Below, piece after piece: positions 39,762-49,044 of a DNA stretch of 64,000 nucleotides. Location of the stretch: positions 2,423,001-2,487,000 of the forward strand of contig CP050293.1 in assembly GCA_014189435.1 (NCBI GenBank), given 5' to 3'. The DNA is from Mesorhizobium loti. Lineage in GTDB: Bacteria > Pseudomonadota > Alphaproteobacteria > Rhizobiales > Rhizobiaceae. The notes beneath the pieces are model-generated. The model did not search any database, was not told where the DNA came from, and was given only the letters and a program-made list of their open reading frames with translations. A program made the position numbers and the translations under genes. The first letter of the stretch is position 1. The number at the start of each line of letters is the position of its first letter.

Positions 39762-40700
39762 TTGGCGGGCAGTGTTGGCAAGAACTCGAAATTCCCGCTT
39801 GATGGTCTCGACATCAATCTCCTGCGGCTGTTCTGCATCATCGTCGAATGCAACGGTTTTTCGGCTGCACAAGCCCGCACAAACATCAGCGCCGCCTCGA
39901 TCAGCAACAAGATGTCGGCGCTGGAATCGCGGCTGGGGCTAAAGCTCTGCCGGCGCGGTCGCGCCGGCTTCAGGCTGACGGCCGAGGGCCAGAGCGTCTA
40001 TGAAGCTGCCGTCGCGATGTTCCAGGGACACAATGCCTTCGTGCGCGATGTCGGCGAGCTGCGCAAGAAGCTGACCGGCCGGCTCGACATTGGTGTCGTC
40101 GACACCACAGTGACCAATCCGAAAATGCCGCTTTCCTCGGCGGTGGCGCGCTTTCACGACAAGTACAGCGACGTCTATCTGGCCATGCAGATCATGGAAC
40201 CGGCGCAACTCGAACGAGGCCTGCTGGAAGGCAGCCTGCATGTGGCGATCGCGCCGTTCTACCACCGTGTCCCTGGATTGCACTACGAGCCCTTCGTCGA
40301 CGAGGTGCACTTGCTGCATTGCGGCCGCGGTCACCCGCTGTTCGAGCAGGCACCCGACAACGTCGACATCGAGGCGATGGCGCGCAGCAAATACGTCATT
40401 CGCGGCCATGTCCCGGCCAACATCGAACTGGCTTCGGAACGCGTCGTCGACTCGGCCTCCGTCATCGACATGGAAGCGATGATGCATCTCATCCTGTCGG
40501 GCCGCTTCGTCGGTTTCCTGCCCATGCATTTCGCCCGTTTCTGGACCGCTGCCGACCAGATCCGGCCGCTGCTGCCCAGCCGCATTCGCCATGTCTCGCA
40601 TTTCGAAGTGGCGGTGAAGCGCGACCGCATGAACGAGCGCCTGACCAAGGCATTCCTCGGCGAATTGCTGCGCAATGCGCCTGGCTCCGATCCGCGCTGA
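39762..40700 (+). CDS. LysR-family transcriptional regulator
   Basis: Regulator of 312 residues. The winged helix is LDGLDINLLRLFCIIVECNGFSAAQARTNISAASISNKMSALESRLG, with the effector domain from about residue 100. The start is a TTG at 39762 with GGGGG upstream; no good ATG precedes the HTH. It lies directly before the BMP importer operon, whose upstream region has a LysR-type palindrome (40735-40763). Confidence 0.88.
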   Translation: MAGSVGKNSKFPLDGLDINLLRLFCIIVECNGFSAAQARTNISAASISNKMSALESRLGLKLCRRGRAGFRLTAEGQSVYEAAVAMFQGHNAFVRDVGELRKKLTGRLDIGVVDTTVTNPKMPLSSAVARFHDKYSDVYLAMQIMEPAQLERGLLEGSLHVAIAPFYHRVPGLHYEPFVDEVHLLHCGRGHPLFEQAPDNVDIEAMARSKYVIRGHVPANIELASERVVDSASVIDMEAMMHLILSGRFVGFLPMHFARFWTAADQIRPLLPSRIRHVSHFEVAVKRDRMNERLTKAFLGELLRNAPGSDPR

Positions 40701-40734
40701 ACTACGTCGGCGCAGTCCGCTTTAGCGAAAGAAA

Positions 40735-40763
40735 ATCTAAAATGAAGTTCATTTATTTTAGAT
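40735..40763. promoter_or_regulatory. Inverted repeat, candidate LysR operator for the BMP importer operon
   Basis: Perfect 9-bp arms ATCTAAAAT and ATTTTAGAT enclose 11 bases, the T-N11-A layout of LysR sites. It is 120 bases upstream of the BMP receptor gene and 35 bases after the LysR stop. The AT-rich arms and lack of a following T-run argue against a terminator. Confidence 0.6.
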
Positions 40764-40882
40764 CGATCTGAAGCAATTCCTGGTCGAGGATACCCCCTGC
40801 GCAAACACGGCCAAAGGCTCTGGATCGGCGCGAAAAGCGAAGAGACGGCTCACAAGAACGGCCGCGAAAAAGGGGAACGGGC

Positions 40883-41836
40883 ATGACATTGCACAGAAGG
40901 AATTTCATTGCGCTGAGCGGCACTGTCCTTGCCTTGTCGGCGCTGCGCCCGGCATGGGCGCAAGGCTACAAGGTCGCCATCGTCATGCCCGGCAACATCA
41001 CCGACAAATCGTGGAGCCAGTCGGGCTACGAAGGCATCCAGCAGGTCAAGGAAAAGCTCGGCGTCGAGATCGCCTACAGCGAGAAGGTGGCGCAGGCCGA
41101 CCAGGCCGAGGCGATGGCCGACTATGCGCGGCGCGGCTATCAACTGGTCATCGGCCATGGCGGCGAATTCCAGGATGCTGCCAAACGCGTCGCCTCCAAA
41201 TATCCCGACACCATCTTCCTGGTGAACAACGGCCAGCAAGGCAGCCGCAATCTAGCCTCCGCCGATTTCTACTATGCCCAGCCGGGCTATCTGCTTGGCT
41301 ACACCGCCGGCAAGATGTCGAAGACCGGCAAGGCCGGCTTCATCGGCGGCCAGAAGATCAAGCTTTCACTGGATTTGAATTCGAGCTTTGAAGCCGGTTT
41401 CAAGGCTGCCGGCGGCAAGCAGGTGTTCACCGCCTACACCAACGACTGGGATGACATCGCCAAGGGCAAGGAAGCCGCGCTGAACCAGATTGCGCAAGGC
41501 GCCGATTTCGTCTTCCCAACCATGGACAACGCCGTCATCGGCAGCTTGCAGGCGTGCAAGGAAAAGGGCGTCTGGGGCATGGGCATCTATTACGACGCGA
41601 TTGCCGACTGGCCGGACACGGTGCTGCAATCGGCGATCTTCGACATCAGGGGCGCGATGCTCGACTATGTCGGCTACGGCAAGGGCAGCAAGCTCGAGGG
41701 CAAGAACTACCATTTCGACCTGAAGGCGCCGGAAGCCTGCCGCATAGGCACCTTCCATGCCGCCGTGCCCGACGCCATTAAGAGCGAAGTCCTGGCGCTG
41801 TCCGAGAAGATGAAGTCCGGTGAACTGAAGGTCTGA
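40883..41836 (+). CDS. BMP-family ABC transporter substrate-binding protein
   Basis: Periplasmic receptor of 317 residues of the basic-membrane-protein (PnrA/Med-like) family. The signal peptide has a twin Arg (HRRNFIALSG) and ends near AWAQG, so Tat export is possible. The mature protein shows VAIVMPGNITDKSWSQSGYEGIQQV, VIGHGGEFQDAAKRVA and GYTAGKMSKTGKAGFIGG. The family usually binds nucleosides or related purines. It is the first gene of a four-gene importer followed by a ureohydrolase. Confidence 0.9.
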   Translation: MTLHRRNFIALSGTVLALSALRPAWAQGYKVAIVMPGNITDKSWSQSGYEGIQQVKEKLGVEIAYSEKVAQADQAEAMADYARRGYQLVIGHGGEFQDAAKRVASKYPDTIFLVNNGQQGSRNLASADFYYAQPGYLLGYTAGKMSKTGKAGFIGGQKIKLSLDLNSSFEAGFKAAGGKQVFTAYTNDWDDIAKGKEAALNQIAQGADFVFPTMDNAVIGSLQACKEKGVWGMGIYYDAIADWPDTVLQSAIFDIRGAMLDYVGYGKGSKLEGKNYHFDLKAPEACRIGTFHAAVPDAIKSEVLALSEKMKSGELKV

Positions 41837-41853
41837 GCGGCGTCAGACGCCGC
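41837..41853 (+). other. Short hairpin between receptor and ATPase genes
   Basis: GCGGCGT and ACGCCGC form a 7-bp stem with a CAG loop directly after the receptor stop, with no T-run. Such hairpins often stabilise the receptor mRNA end or cause partial termination, giving more receptor than membrane parts. Confidence 0.45.
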
Positions 41854-41894
41854 AACCTCTTCATCCCCTCTCTTCAACATGGTGATGCACCGCG

Positions 41895-43406
41895 ATGGAT
41901 CATATCCATATAGACGGGATTTCGAAGTCGTTCGCCGGCTTCAAGGCTCTCGACAATGTCGGCATCCGCATCGCCAGGGGCGCCATCCATGCCATCCTGG
42001 GCGAGAATGGCGCCGGCAAGACGACGCTGATGAACGTTCTTTATGGGCTCTACCGCCCGGATGCGGGGCGGATCGTGCTCGACGGCAAGCCGTTGCGCAT
42101 GGCCTCGCCGCGCGACGCCATCGCCAACGGCATCGGCATGATCCACCAGCACTTCATGCTGGTGGATTCGCTGTCGGTGGCTGAGAACATCGTGCTGGGC
42201 CTTGAACGCGGCCCGCACACCATCCCCTTGCGGGCGCACGAAGCCAACATTCGTGCGCTCAGTCGCAAGCTCGCCTTCGACATCGACGCGAAGGCCCCGA
42301 TCCGGTCGCTGCCGATGGGCACACGCCAGCGCGTCGAAATCCTCAAGGCCCTGTACCGGAAAGCCGAAGTGCTGATCCTCGACGAACCCACCAGCGTGCT
42401 GGCGCCGACCGAGATCGCCTCGTTTCTGGATTCGCTGCGAGCGTTGCGCGCCGCCAACCACACTATCCTGCTGATCACCCACAAGCTCGACGAAGTCATG
42501 CATGTCGCCGACCGTGTCACGGTCATGCGCCACGGCAAGGTAACCCATGAAAGCGATTCCGCCGAGACGACACCGCGTGACCTCGCGCGTCGGATGGTCG
42601 GTCGCGATGTCGTGCTCAACCTCAAGCGGGTGAAATCGCCGCCCGGCGAAGTCGTGCTTGAGGCGAAGGACCTGGTCGCGCGCAATGACCAGGGAACGCG
42701 GGCGCTGGACCGCCTCAGCCTGACGCTGCGGTCCGGCGAGGTGCTCGGCGTGACCGGCGTTGACGGCAACGGTCAGCGCGAGCTAGGCGAGGTGATCGCC
42801 GGAATGCGGCCGCTCGAAGCTGGTGCCATCACGGTCGAGGGCAAGGATATCGCCACGCTCGATGTCCGCGCGCGCAAGAACCAAGCCGGCATCGGCTTCA
42901 TCCCAGAGGACCGGCAGCACACAGGCCTTGTTCTCGACTATCCGGTGGCGACTAACCTCATCCTGCGCGACTACGACCGACCGCCGGCCTCGCATAACGG
43001 CATCCTTGACCTCAGCCATATCGCCCGCAACGCCGCCGATCTGGTCAAGCGCTACGACGTGCGTCTGCGCTCGCCGCAACAGCCGGCCCGCTTCCTTTCG
43101 GGCGGCAACCAGCAAAAGGTCATCCTGGCCCGCGAAATCGAGGCGCGGCCGCGCATACTCATCATCATGCAGGCCTGTAAGGGCCTCGATGTCGGCGCTA
43201 TCGAGTTCGTGCAGAACATGATCTTCGACCTGAGGAAGACCGGCGTCGGCGTCCTCTATGTTTCGACGGAGCTCGAACATGTGCTCGACGTCTCCGACCG
43301 CGTCGCCGTGATGTGCGCCGGCGCCATCACCGGCGTGCTGGCCCCCGATGAGGCGACATCCGAGCGGCTGGGGGAACTGATGGCGGGTGTGAGGAGCGCG
43401 GCGTAG
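41895..43406 (+). CDS. ABC transporter ATP-binding protein (two-domain, nucleoside/sugar type)
   Basis: ATPase of 503 residues with two nucleotide-binding domains. Domain 1 has Walker A GENGAGKTTLMN, the signature-like LPMGTRQRVEILKAL and Walker B VLILDEPTSVL. Domain 2 has a degenerate Walker A (GVDGNGQREL), the signature LSGGNQQKVILAREI, and an unusual Walker B region, ILIIMQACKGLDVGA, where relatives usually have an AQPTRGLD-like sequence. It serves the two permeases that follow. Confidence 0.92.
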   Translation: MDHIHIDGISKSFAGFKALDNVGIRIARGAIHAILGENGAGKTTLMNVLYGLYRPDAGRIVLDGKPLRMASPRDAIANGIGMIHQHFMLVDSLSVAENIVLGLERGPHTIPLRAHEANIRALSRKLAFDIDAKAPIRSLPMGTRQRVEILKALYRKAEVLILDEPTSVLAPTEIASFLDSLRALRAANHTILLITHKLDEVMHVADRVTVMRHGKVTHESDSAETTPRDLARRMVGRDVVLNLKRVKSPPGEVVLEAKDLVARNDQGTRALDRLSLTLRSGEVLGVTGVDGNGQRELGEVIAGMRPLEAGAITVEGKDIATLDVRARKNQAGIGFIPEDRQHTGLVLDYPVATNLILRDYDRPPASHNGILDLSHIARNAADLVKRYDVRLRSPQQPARFLSGGNQQKVILAREIEARPRILIIMQACKGLDVGAIEFVQNMIFDLRKTGVGVLYVSTELEHVLDVSDRVAVMCAGAITGVLAPDEATSERLGELMAGVRSAA

Positions 43407-44515
43407 TGGACAATGTCATGGGTGTCGTCTTCGCGACAAGAACGCTCTGGGCGGTGGTGCTGGCATTGCTGGTCGGATCGGTACTGTTTCTTATCGCCGG
43501 GGCCAATCCGCTGCTGGCCTACCGCGCGCTGTTCGGCGAGGCGTTCCTCGACTATTTCGGGTTCGGTGCGACACTGGTGAAATTCTCTCCCATCGTGCTT
43601 GCGGGATTGGCCGTGGCGATCCCGCTGCGCGCCGGGCTGTTCAATGTCGGCGCCGAAGGTCAGATCTACCTTGGCGCGCTGTTCTGCACTATGGCGGCGC
43701 TTTATCTGCCCGAATTCTATTGGCCACTGCACATGGCCGTCTGCATCGCTGCGGCCATGCTCGGCGGCGCCCTATGGGCGGCGATCGCCGGCTTGCTCAA
43801 GGCCTATCGCGGCATCAACGAGGTCATCGTCACCTTGCTGCTCAACTATGTCGGCATGAACATCGTCAGCTACGCCGCGAGCGGGCCGATGATGGAGGAG
43901 GGCGCGCCTTACCCCTATTCGCCGGAAATTCCATTCAGCCTGTTCATGCCGTCGATCATGCCGCCGACCGATGCCCATGCCGGCGCGTTGTTCGGCATTG
44001 GCCTCGCCCTGATCTTGGCGTTCTGCCTGAAATACACGACGTTCGGCTTTGCCTTGGTCACGGTTGGCCACAATCCGCAGGCGGCGCGCTATGCCGGCAT
44101 CAATGTGCGACGACAGATCGTCGTATCGATGATGCTGGGCGGGGCGCTGGCCGGCCTGGCCGGCGGGCTGGAAGTTGTGGGCGTCAAATACCGCCTGTTC
44201 CAGAGCTTCAGCCCTGGCTACGGCTTCGACGGCATCGTCGTCGCCTTCATGGCGGCCGCCAACCCCATCCTTGTCGTCGTCGCCGCGCTGTTCTTCGCCG
44301 GTCTTCGCTCCGGCGCCCAGTTCATGCAGCGCGCGGTCGGCGTCGACAGCACGGTGGTCGACGCGATTCAGGGGCTGATCGTGATGTTCGTCGCCGCCAG
44401 CCTGTCGATCCGTTTCTCCGACTCGCGCTGGGGACGGATGTTGGCGCAGCGCCGCTCGATGGAAGACCTTCTCCCGGCGCGCGGCAAGCAGAATGGGGAG
44501 AAGCAGAATGCCTGA
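43406..44515 (+). CDS. ABC transporter permease (BMP/nucleoside type, subunit 1)
   Basis: Inner-membrane permease of 369 residues of the BPD_transp_2 type. Key segments are ANPLLAYRALFGEAF, LAGLAVAIPLRAGLFNVGAEGQIYLGAL and VGHNPQAARYAGINVRRQIVVSMMLGGALAGLAG. The GTG start overlaps the ATPase stop by one base (TAGTG). The 8-base overlap with the next permease indicates coupled translation. Confidence 0.9.
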   Translation: MDNVMGVVFATRTLWAVVLALLVGSVLFLIAGANPLLAYRALFGEAFLDYFGFGATLVKFSPIVLAGLAVAIPLRAGLFNVGAEGQIYLGALFCTMAALYLPEFYWPLHMAVCIAAAMLGGALWAAIAGLLKAYRGINEVIVTLLLNYVGMNIVSYAASGPMMEEGAPYPYSPEIPFSLFMPSIMPPTDAHAGALFGIGLALILAFCLKYTTFGFALVTVGHNPQAARYAGINVRRQIVVSMMLGGALAGLAGGLEVVGVKYRLFQSFSPGYGFDGIVVAFMAAANPILVVVAALFFAGLRSGAQFMQRAVGVDSTVVDAIQGLIVMFVAASLSIRFSDSRWGRMLAQRRSMEDLLPARGKQNGEKQNA

Positions 44516-45452
44516 GTGGCTGGATATCGCCTCGTCGACCGACCTCTTGCAGACCAGCCCGCGTCTAACGGTGCCCATCGCCTTCTCGGCCCTTGGCGGC
44601 GTCATCGCCGAGCGCGGCGGCATCTACAACGTCGGGCTCGAAGGCATGATGCTGTCCGGCGCCTTCGGTGGCGCACTCGGCTCCTTCCTCACCGGCAACC
44701 CGATGGCCGGCGTGCTGCTGGGCATTGCCTTTGGCGCGTCAGGCGGCGCGGTGCTGGCCTTCTTGTCGATCCGCCTCAACGTCAACCAGATCGTCTGCGG
44801 CATCGCCATCAATCTGGTCGCCGGCGGCCTGACGGCGTTCCTGGCGCGGCTGGCCTTTGGCATGGACGGTACCACCAAGGCGCTGCCCGGGTTTTCCCCC
44901 ATCGCCATTCCCGGCCTGTCGTCAATCCCGCTGATCGGCCCGGTGTTCTTCGACCAGGATCCGCTGGTCTACGCCCTCTATCTGATCGTGCCGCTGGTCT
45001 ACTGGCTGCTGTACCGCAGCGCCTGGGGGCTGGAGATCCGGGCCACCGGCGAGAACCCTGCGGCCGCGGATTCGGCCGGCGTGCCGGTCTACTGGGTGCG
45101 TTTCTGCTGTGTGTTGGCCAGCGGCGGCCTCGCCGGGCTTGGCGGCGCTTACATCGTGCTGTCGCAAGTCTTCGTCTTTACCGAGCATATGAGCGCGGGC
45201 AAGGGTTTCATCGCGCTTGCGGCGGTGATCCTCGGCCGCTGGGATCCGCTGTGGGCGGTCGTCGCCTCGCTGTTTTTCGGCTTCTGCGACGCGCTGCAGT
45301 TGCGGCTGCAATTTGCCAACCCGACCGTGCCCTATCAGATCTTCATCGCACTGCCCTACGTCGCCTCGATCCTGGCGCTTGTCGGTCTATACGGCCGCGT
45401 CAAGCCACCGGCCGCCGTCGGCCTGCCGTACCGGCGCGAAACCAAGATCTGA
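44508..45452 (+). CDS. ABC transporter permease (BMP/nucleoside type, subunit 2)
   Basis: Second permease, 314 residues. The family pattern LTVPIAFSALGGVIAERGGIYNVGLEGMMLSGAF and the cytoplasmic loop GENPAAADSAGVPVYWVRFCCVLASGGLAGLGGAYI are clear. The ATG at 44508 has GGGGAGAAG upstream and is chosen over an in-frame ATG at 44493. Confidence 0.9.
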   Translation: MPEWLDIASSTDLLQTSPRLTVPIAFSALGGVIAERGGIYNVGLEGMMLSGAFGGALGSFLTGNPMAGVLLGIAFGASGGAVLAFLSIRLNVNQIVCGIAINLVAGGLTAFLARLAFGMDGTTKALPGFSPIAIPGLSSIPLIGPVFFDQDPLVYALYLIVPLVYWLLYRSAWGLEIRATGENPAAADSAGVPVYWVRFCCVLASGGLAGLGGAYIVLSQVFVFTEHMSAGKGFIALAAVILGRWDPLWAVVASLFFGFCDALQLRLQFANPTVPYQIFIALPYVASILALVGLYGRVKPPAAVGLPYRRETKI

Positions 45453-45543
45453 ATGTCCAACGGGCTGCCGACCAGCAGCCTTCGCCGCCGACGCCGCGCG
45501 CGTTCACACAGAATTGCCGAACCGAGCAGACCTGGAGCATGCC

Positions 45544-46533
45544 ATGACAGACACCGACACCACCGCCAAGAATGCCGGTCACGGCTATGAGAGCGGCCGC
45601 CTCAACTTGCCATTTGTCGGTATCTGCACCTTTGCCAAGTCACCCTACATCGCCGACTGGGATGCGATAAACGCCGATGTCGCCATTCTCGGCGCGCCTT
45701 ACGATTTCGGCACGCAATGGCGTGCCGGCGCGCGACTCGGGCCGCGCGCCATCCGCGAGGCGTCGACGCTGTTCTCCTTCGGTCATGGCGGCGCCTACGA
45801 TCATGAGGACGACGTCACCTACCTGCCGGCGAGCGTGCGCATGGTCGATCTCGGCGATGCCGACATCATCCACACCGACACCATCAATAGCCACGCCAAC
45901 ATCGAATATGGCGTGCGCAAATGCCTTGAAGCCGGCGCGCTGCCGGTGGTGCTGGGCGGCGACCACTCGATCAATATTCCCTGCATCAACGCCTTCGACG
46001 GCCATAGCGACATCCACCTGGTGCAGATCGACGCGCATCTCGATTTCGTCGACGAGCGCCACGGCGTGCGCTACGGCCACGGCAACCCGATGCGCCGGGC
46101 GGCTGAAAAGTCCTATGTCACCGGCCTGTCGCAGATCGGCATTCGCAATGTTTCGTCGACGGCCAGGGAAGGCTATGAGGCGGCGCGCGGCATGGGGTCC
46201 GACATCCTGTCGGTGCGCCAGTTTCGCAAACTCGGCGTCGAAGGCGTTCTCGATCGCATCCCGGCCAGCAAGCGCTACTATGTCACCATCGACATTGACG
46301 GGTTCGATCCGTCGATCGCGCCGGGCACCGGCACGCCCTCGCATGGCGGCTTCATCTACTACGAGGTGCTCGAATTGCTTGCCGGTCTGGCCAAGCGTGG
46401 CGAGGTGGTTGGCATCGACCTCGTCGAGGTCGCCCCGGATTACGACCACACCGGCACAACAGCCATCCTGGCAGCACAGATCCTAATGAACTTCATCGGG
46501 CGCATATTCCACGCCAAGACTCGACAGATCTAA
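45544..46533 (+). CDS. Arginase/agmatinase-family ureohydrolase
   Basis: Binuclear-manganese hydrolase of 329 residues that splits urea from a guanidino compound. All metal motifs are intact: GGDHSI, QIDAHLDFVDE, and DIDGFDPSIAPGTGTPSHGG. The sequence is agmatinase-like, but agmatine is not proven: 4-guanidinobutyrate, 3-guanidinopropionate or guanidine are alternatives. It follows the BMP importer by 91 bases on the same strand, so its substrate may enter through that importer. The start ATG at 45544 is the first that gives the normal N-terminus. Confidence 0.88.
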   Translation: MTDTDTTAKNAGHGYESGRLNLPFVGICTFAKSPYIADWDAINADVAILGAPYDFGTQWRAGARLGPRAIREASTLFSFGHGGAYDHEDDVTYLPASVRMVDLGDADIIHTDTINSHANIEYGVRKCLEAGALPVVLGGDHSINIPCINAFDGHSDIHLVQIDAHLDFVDERHGVRYGHGNPMRRAAEKSYVTGLSQIGIRNVSSTAREGYEAARGMGSDILSVRQFRKLGVEGVLDRIPASKRYYVTIDIDGFDPSIAPGTGTPSHGGFIYYEVLELLAGLAKRGEVVGIDLVEVAPDYDHTGTTAILAAQILMNFIGRIFHAKTRQI

Positions 46534-46693
46534 CGGTATCGGATGTAGGCGATGCGAAAGCTGATCTATGTATTACGCCCTGCGTGAATTTGCCGTTGCC
46601 GCTCGAAGAAGTAGTATATAAGTTATGTTTGGTGCATTTAAAGCAATACATTGACTACACGAGATGAACGCTTAGGTAGCAAAGGGGAGAGAT

Positions 46694-47746
46694 GTGAAAA
46701 TAACAACTGCAATGTCGACTGCGATGGCTTCGGCTGTAGCGATCCTATGCTTTGGATCGCCAGCACGGGCCACCGACGCGCTCAATGTCATGGCATATGG
46801 CGGCGCCTATCAGAAAAGCCAGGATGTCTATTTCAACGCTTTCGCCAAGGCGACGGGCGTGACGCCGGTGGTCGAATCCGCCGACGATGCCGCTCCAAAA
46901 CTGAAGGCGATGGTCGAGGCCAATGCCGTCACCTGGGATATCATTCAGGGCGAAACGTCGGTCATCATCGACAATTGCAACAACGGCAATCTGGAGCCTT
47001 TCGATTGGAACAAGCTCGACAAGTCGAAGTTCATTCCGCTGGCCGTCCAGGAGTGTGGCGTCGGCACCATCATTTCAGCGTCGATCATCGCCTATGATGC
47101 CGATCGTTTCCCCGGCAAGAGGCCGGCCACGGTCGCCGATTTCTGGGATGTGAAGACTTTCCCCGGCAAGCGCGGGATGCGCCGGAAGGCGATTACGACG
47201 CTCGAATTCGCGCTATATGCCGATGGCGTCGCGCCGGGCGAAATCTACAAGGTGCTGCGCACCGAGGAGGGGGTTGCGCGCGCCTTTGCCAAACTCGATC
47301 AGATCAAGAAGGACATAGTCTGGTGGGAGTCGTCCTCTTCCGCGCCGCAGTTGCTGGGCTCGGGCGAGGTTACCATGTCGACGGGCTGGAACGGGCGGAT
47401 AACCAACGCAAGGCAGCAGGACGGCAAGAACTTCGTGATCATTTGGGATGGTCAGAACTATGACGGCGACTTCTTTGCGATCGTCAAGGGTGCTCCGCAC
47501 AAGGACCTTGCCTACAAGTTTATCGAAACGGCCATGCAGCCGCAGCTTCAGGCCGAGCAGCAGAAGTACATATCCTACGGCCCGACCTTGCTGGCCACCA
47601 CCGGACTGCTGTCGGCGGACAAGCTGAAGGACTTGCCGACCTCGCCGGAGAACCTGAAAACCGCAATCCCGAACGACGCTCAGTTCTGGGCCGATAACGG
47701 CGAGGAACTCGAGCAGCGGTTCATCTCCTGGCTGAACGCCGGGTGA
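46694..47746 (+). CDS. ABC transporter substrate-binding protein, spermidine/putrescine (PotD/PotF) type
   Basis: Periplasmic receptor of 350 residues. The signal peptide covers about residues 1-27 and the mature part begins near TDALNVMAYGGAYQKSQDVYFNAF. Further matches to family 1/8 receptors are WDIIQGETSVIIDNCNNG, DFWDVKTFPGKRGMRR and WNGRITNARQQDGK. The start is a GTG at 46694 with GGGGAGAGAT upstream. It heads a cluster of two permeases, a flavoprotein, small proteins, an ATPase and two amidohydrolases. The ligand is not known; polyamine-like amines are a reasonable guess. Confidence 0.9.
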   Translation: MKITTAMSTAMASAVAILCFGSPARATDALNVMAYGGAYQKSQDVYFNAFAKATGVTPVVESADDAAPKLKAMVEANAVTWDIIQGETSVIIDNCNNGNLEPFDWNKLDKSKFIPLAVQECGVGTIISASIIAYDADRFPGKRPATVADFWDVKTFPGKRGMRRKAITTLEFALYADGVAPGEIYKVLRTEEGVARAFAKLDQIKKDIVWWESSSSAPQLLGSGEVTMSTGWNGRITNARQQDGKNFVIIWDGQNYDGDFFAIVKGAPHKDLAYKFIETAMQPQLQAEQQKYISYGPTLLATTGLLSADKLKDLPTSPENLKTAIPNDAQFWADNGEELEQRFISWLNAG

Positions 47747-47784
47747 CGCCATCGACTGCCAATCAATGTCAGGGCAGGTGACAC

Positions 47785-49044
47785 ATGACGACGATGCAAC
47801 TGGCACCAACCATGCCCGTCGCTGACCTTGGTCTGGGCAAATTGCTGAACAGGGCAAGGCGCAAGCGACAATCGAGGCTCTTTCTCCTATCGCTGCCGCT
47901 GGTTCTGTTTATCAGTATTGGCTTTGCTTTGCCGATCGGAGCAATGCTGCTCCGATCGGTCGACAACTCGACGATCTACCAGCAACTGCCTGAGACCAGA
48001 ACTGCACTGGCGTCCTGGAACGGCCGGCAACTGCCTGGCGACGATGCATTCGCAGCCATGGAATCGGATCTGGTTGCGTCGGGCGTACAACGCAAGACCG
48101 CGCTGCTGGGCAAGTTTCTCGATTACGAGGTGCCGGGCTTTCGCAAGCTGATCGTGACCACCGGCAACCGGCTTTCGTCCGCCGCCGGTGCATCGGCGCG
48201 TGAACGGCTTGGCGGGATAGACCGAAAGTGGCTGGACACAGACACATGGTCGGCGCTTAAGCGCGCCGCTCGTCCTTATACGTTGCGCAATGTTCTGGCT
48301 GCCGTCGATCTGCGAATGACGGTCGCCGGGGAGGTGACGCGAGCGCTGCCCGGTCGCGATATCCACCTTCCCATTCTCGCCAGGACGTTAGGCGTGGCGG
48401 CGCTTGTCTGCCTGTGCACGCTGGTCCTTGGGTTTCCTGTGGCGCTGGTCATAGCGTCCGTGCAGCAAAGGCTGTCGAATGTTTTGCTGATGCTGGTGCT
48501 GCTGCCATTCTGGACATCGGTGCTGGTGCGCACTACCGCCTGGATCGTTCTTCTGCAGACCCAGGGCGTAGTCAACAGTGGACTCTCTATGCTCGGTCTT
48601 GCCAATGAGCCGTTGCCGCTGATGTTCAGCCGCATCGGCGTGATCATCGTCATGACGCATGTGCTGCTGCCGTTCATGGTGCTGCCGATCTGCAATTCGA
48701 TGAAGACGGTTTCGATCAACTATGTCCGCGCCGGTTTGTCGCTTGGCGCGAGCCCGGCATATACCCTGTGGAAGGTCTATCTGCCCTTGGTCAAGCCGGG
48801 CATCATCAATGGCTGTGTCCTGGTTTTCATCAGTGCCATTGGATACTACGTGACGCCAGCCCTGGTCGGCGGTCCCGCCGACCAGTTGTTCAGCTACCTC
48901 ATCGCCTTCCACACGACCAACTCGCTTAATTGGGGCATGGCGGCAGCTCTGTCGCTGCTGTTGCTGACAAGCATGGGCGGGCTCTACCTGCTCATTCGCC
49001 TGATCGTCGGCCCGATCGACCTGATGATGGAGGCGCGCCGATGA
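47785..49044 (+). CDS. ABC transporter permease, PotB type
   Basis: Permease of 419 residues, longer than standard PotB because of an insert of about 130 residues after the first helix. The membrane core shows TLGVAALVCLCTLVLGFPVALVIASV, WTSVLVRTTAWIVLLQTQGVVN, and the EAA loop INYVRAGLSLGASPAYTLWKVYLPLVKPGI. The next permease overlaps its stop (ATGA). Confidence 0.9.
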   Translation: MTTMQLAPTMPVADLGLGKLLNRARRKRQSRLFLLSLPLVLFISIGFALPIGAMLLRSVDNSTIYQQLPETRTALASWNGRQLPGDDAFAAMESDLVASGVQRKTALLGKFLDYEVPGFRKLIVTTGNRLSSAAGASARERLGGIDRKWLDTDTWSALKRAARPYTLRNVLAAVDLRMTVAGEVTRALPGRDIHLPILARTLGVAALVCLCTLVLGFPVALVIASVQQRLSNVLLMLVLLPFWTSVLVRTTAWIVLLQTQGVVNSGLSMLGLANEPLPLMFSRIGVIIVMTHVLLPFMVLPICNSMKTVSINYVRAGLSLGASPAYTLWKVYLPLVKPGIINGCVLVFISAIGYYVTPALVGGPADQLFSYLIAFHTTNSLNWGMAAALSLLLLTSMGGLYLLIRLIVGPIDLMMEARR

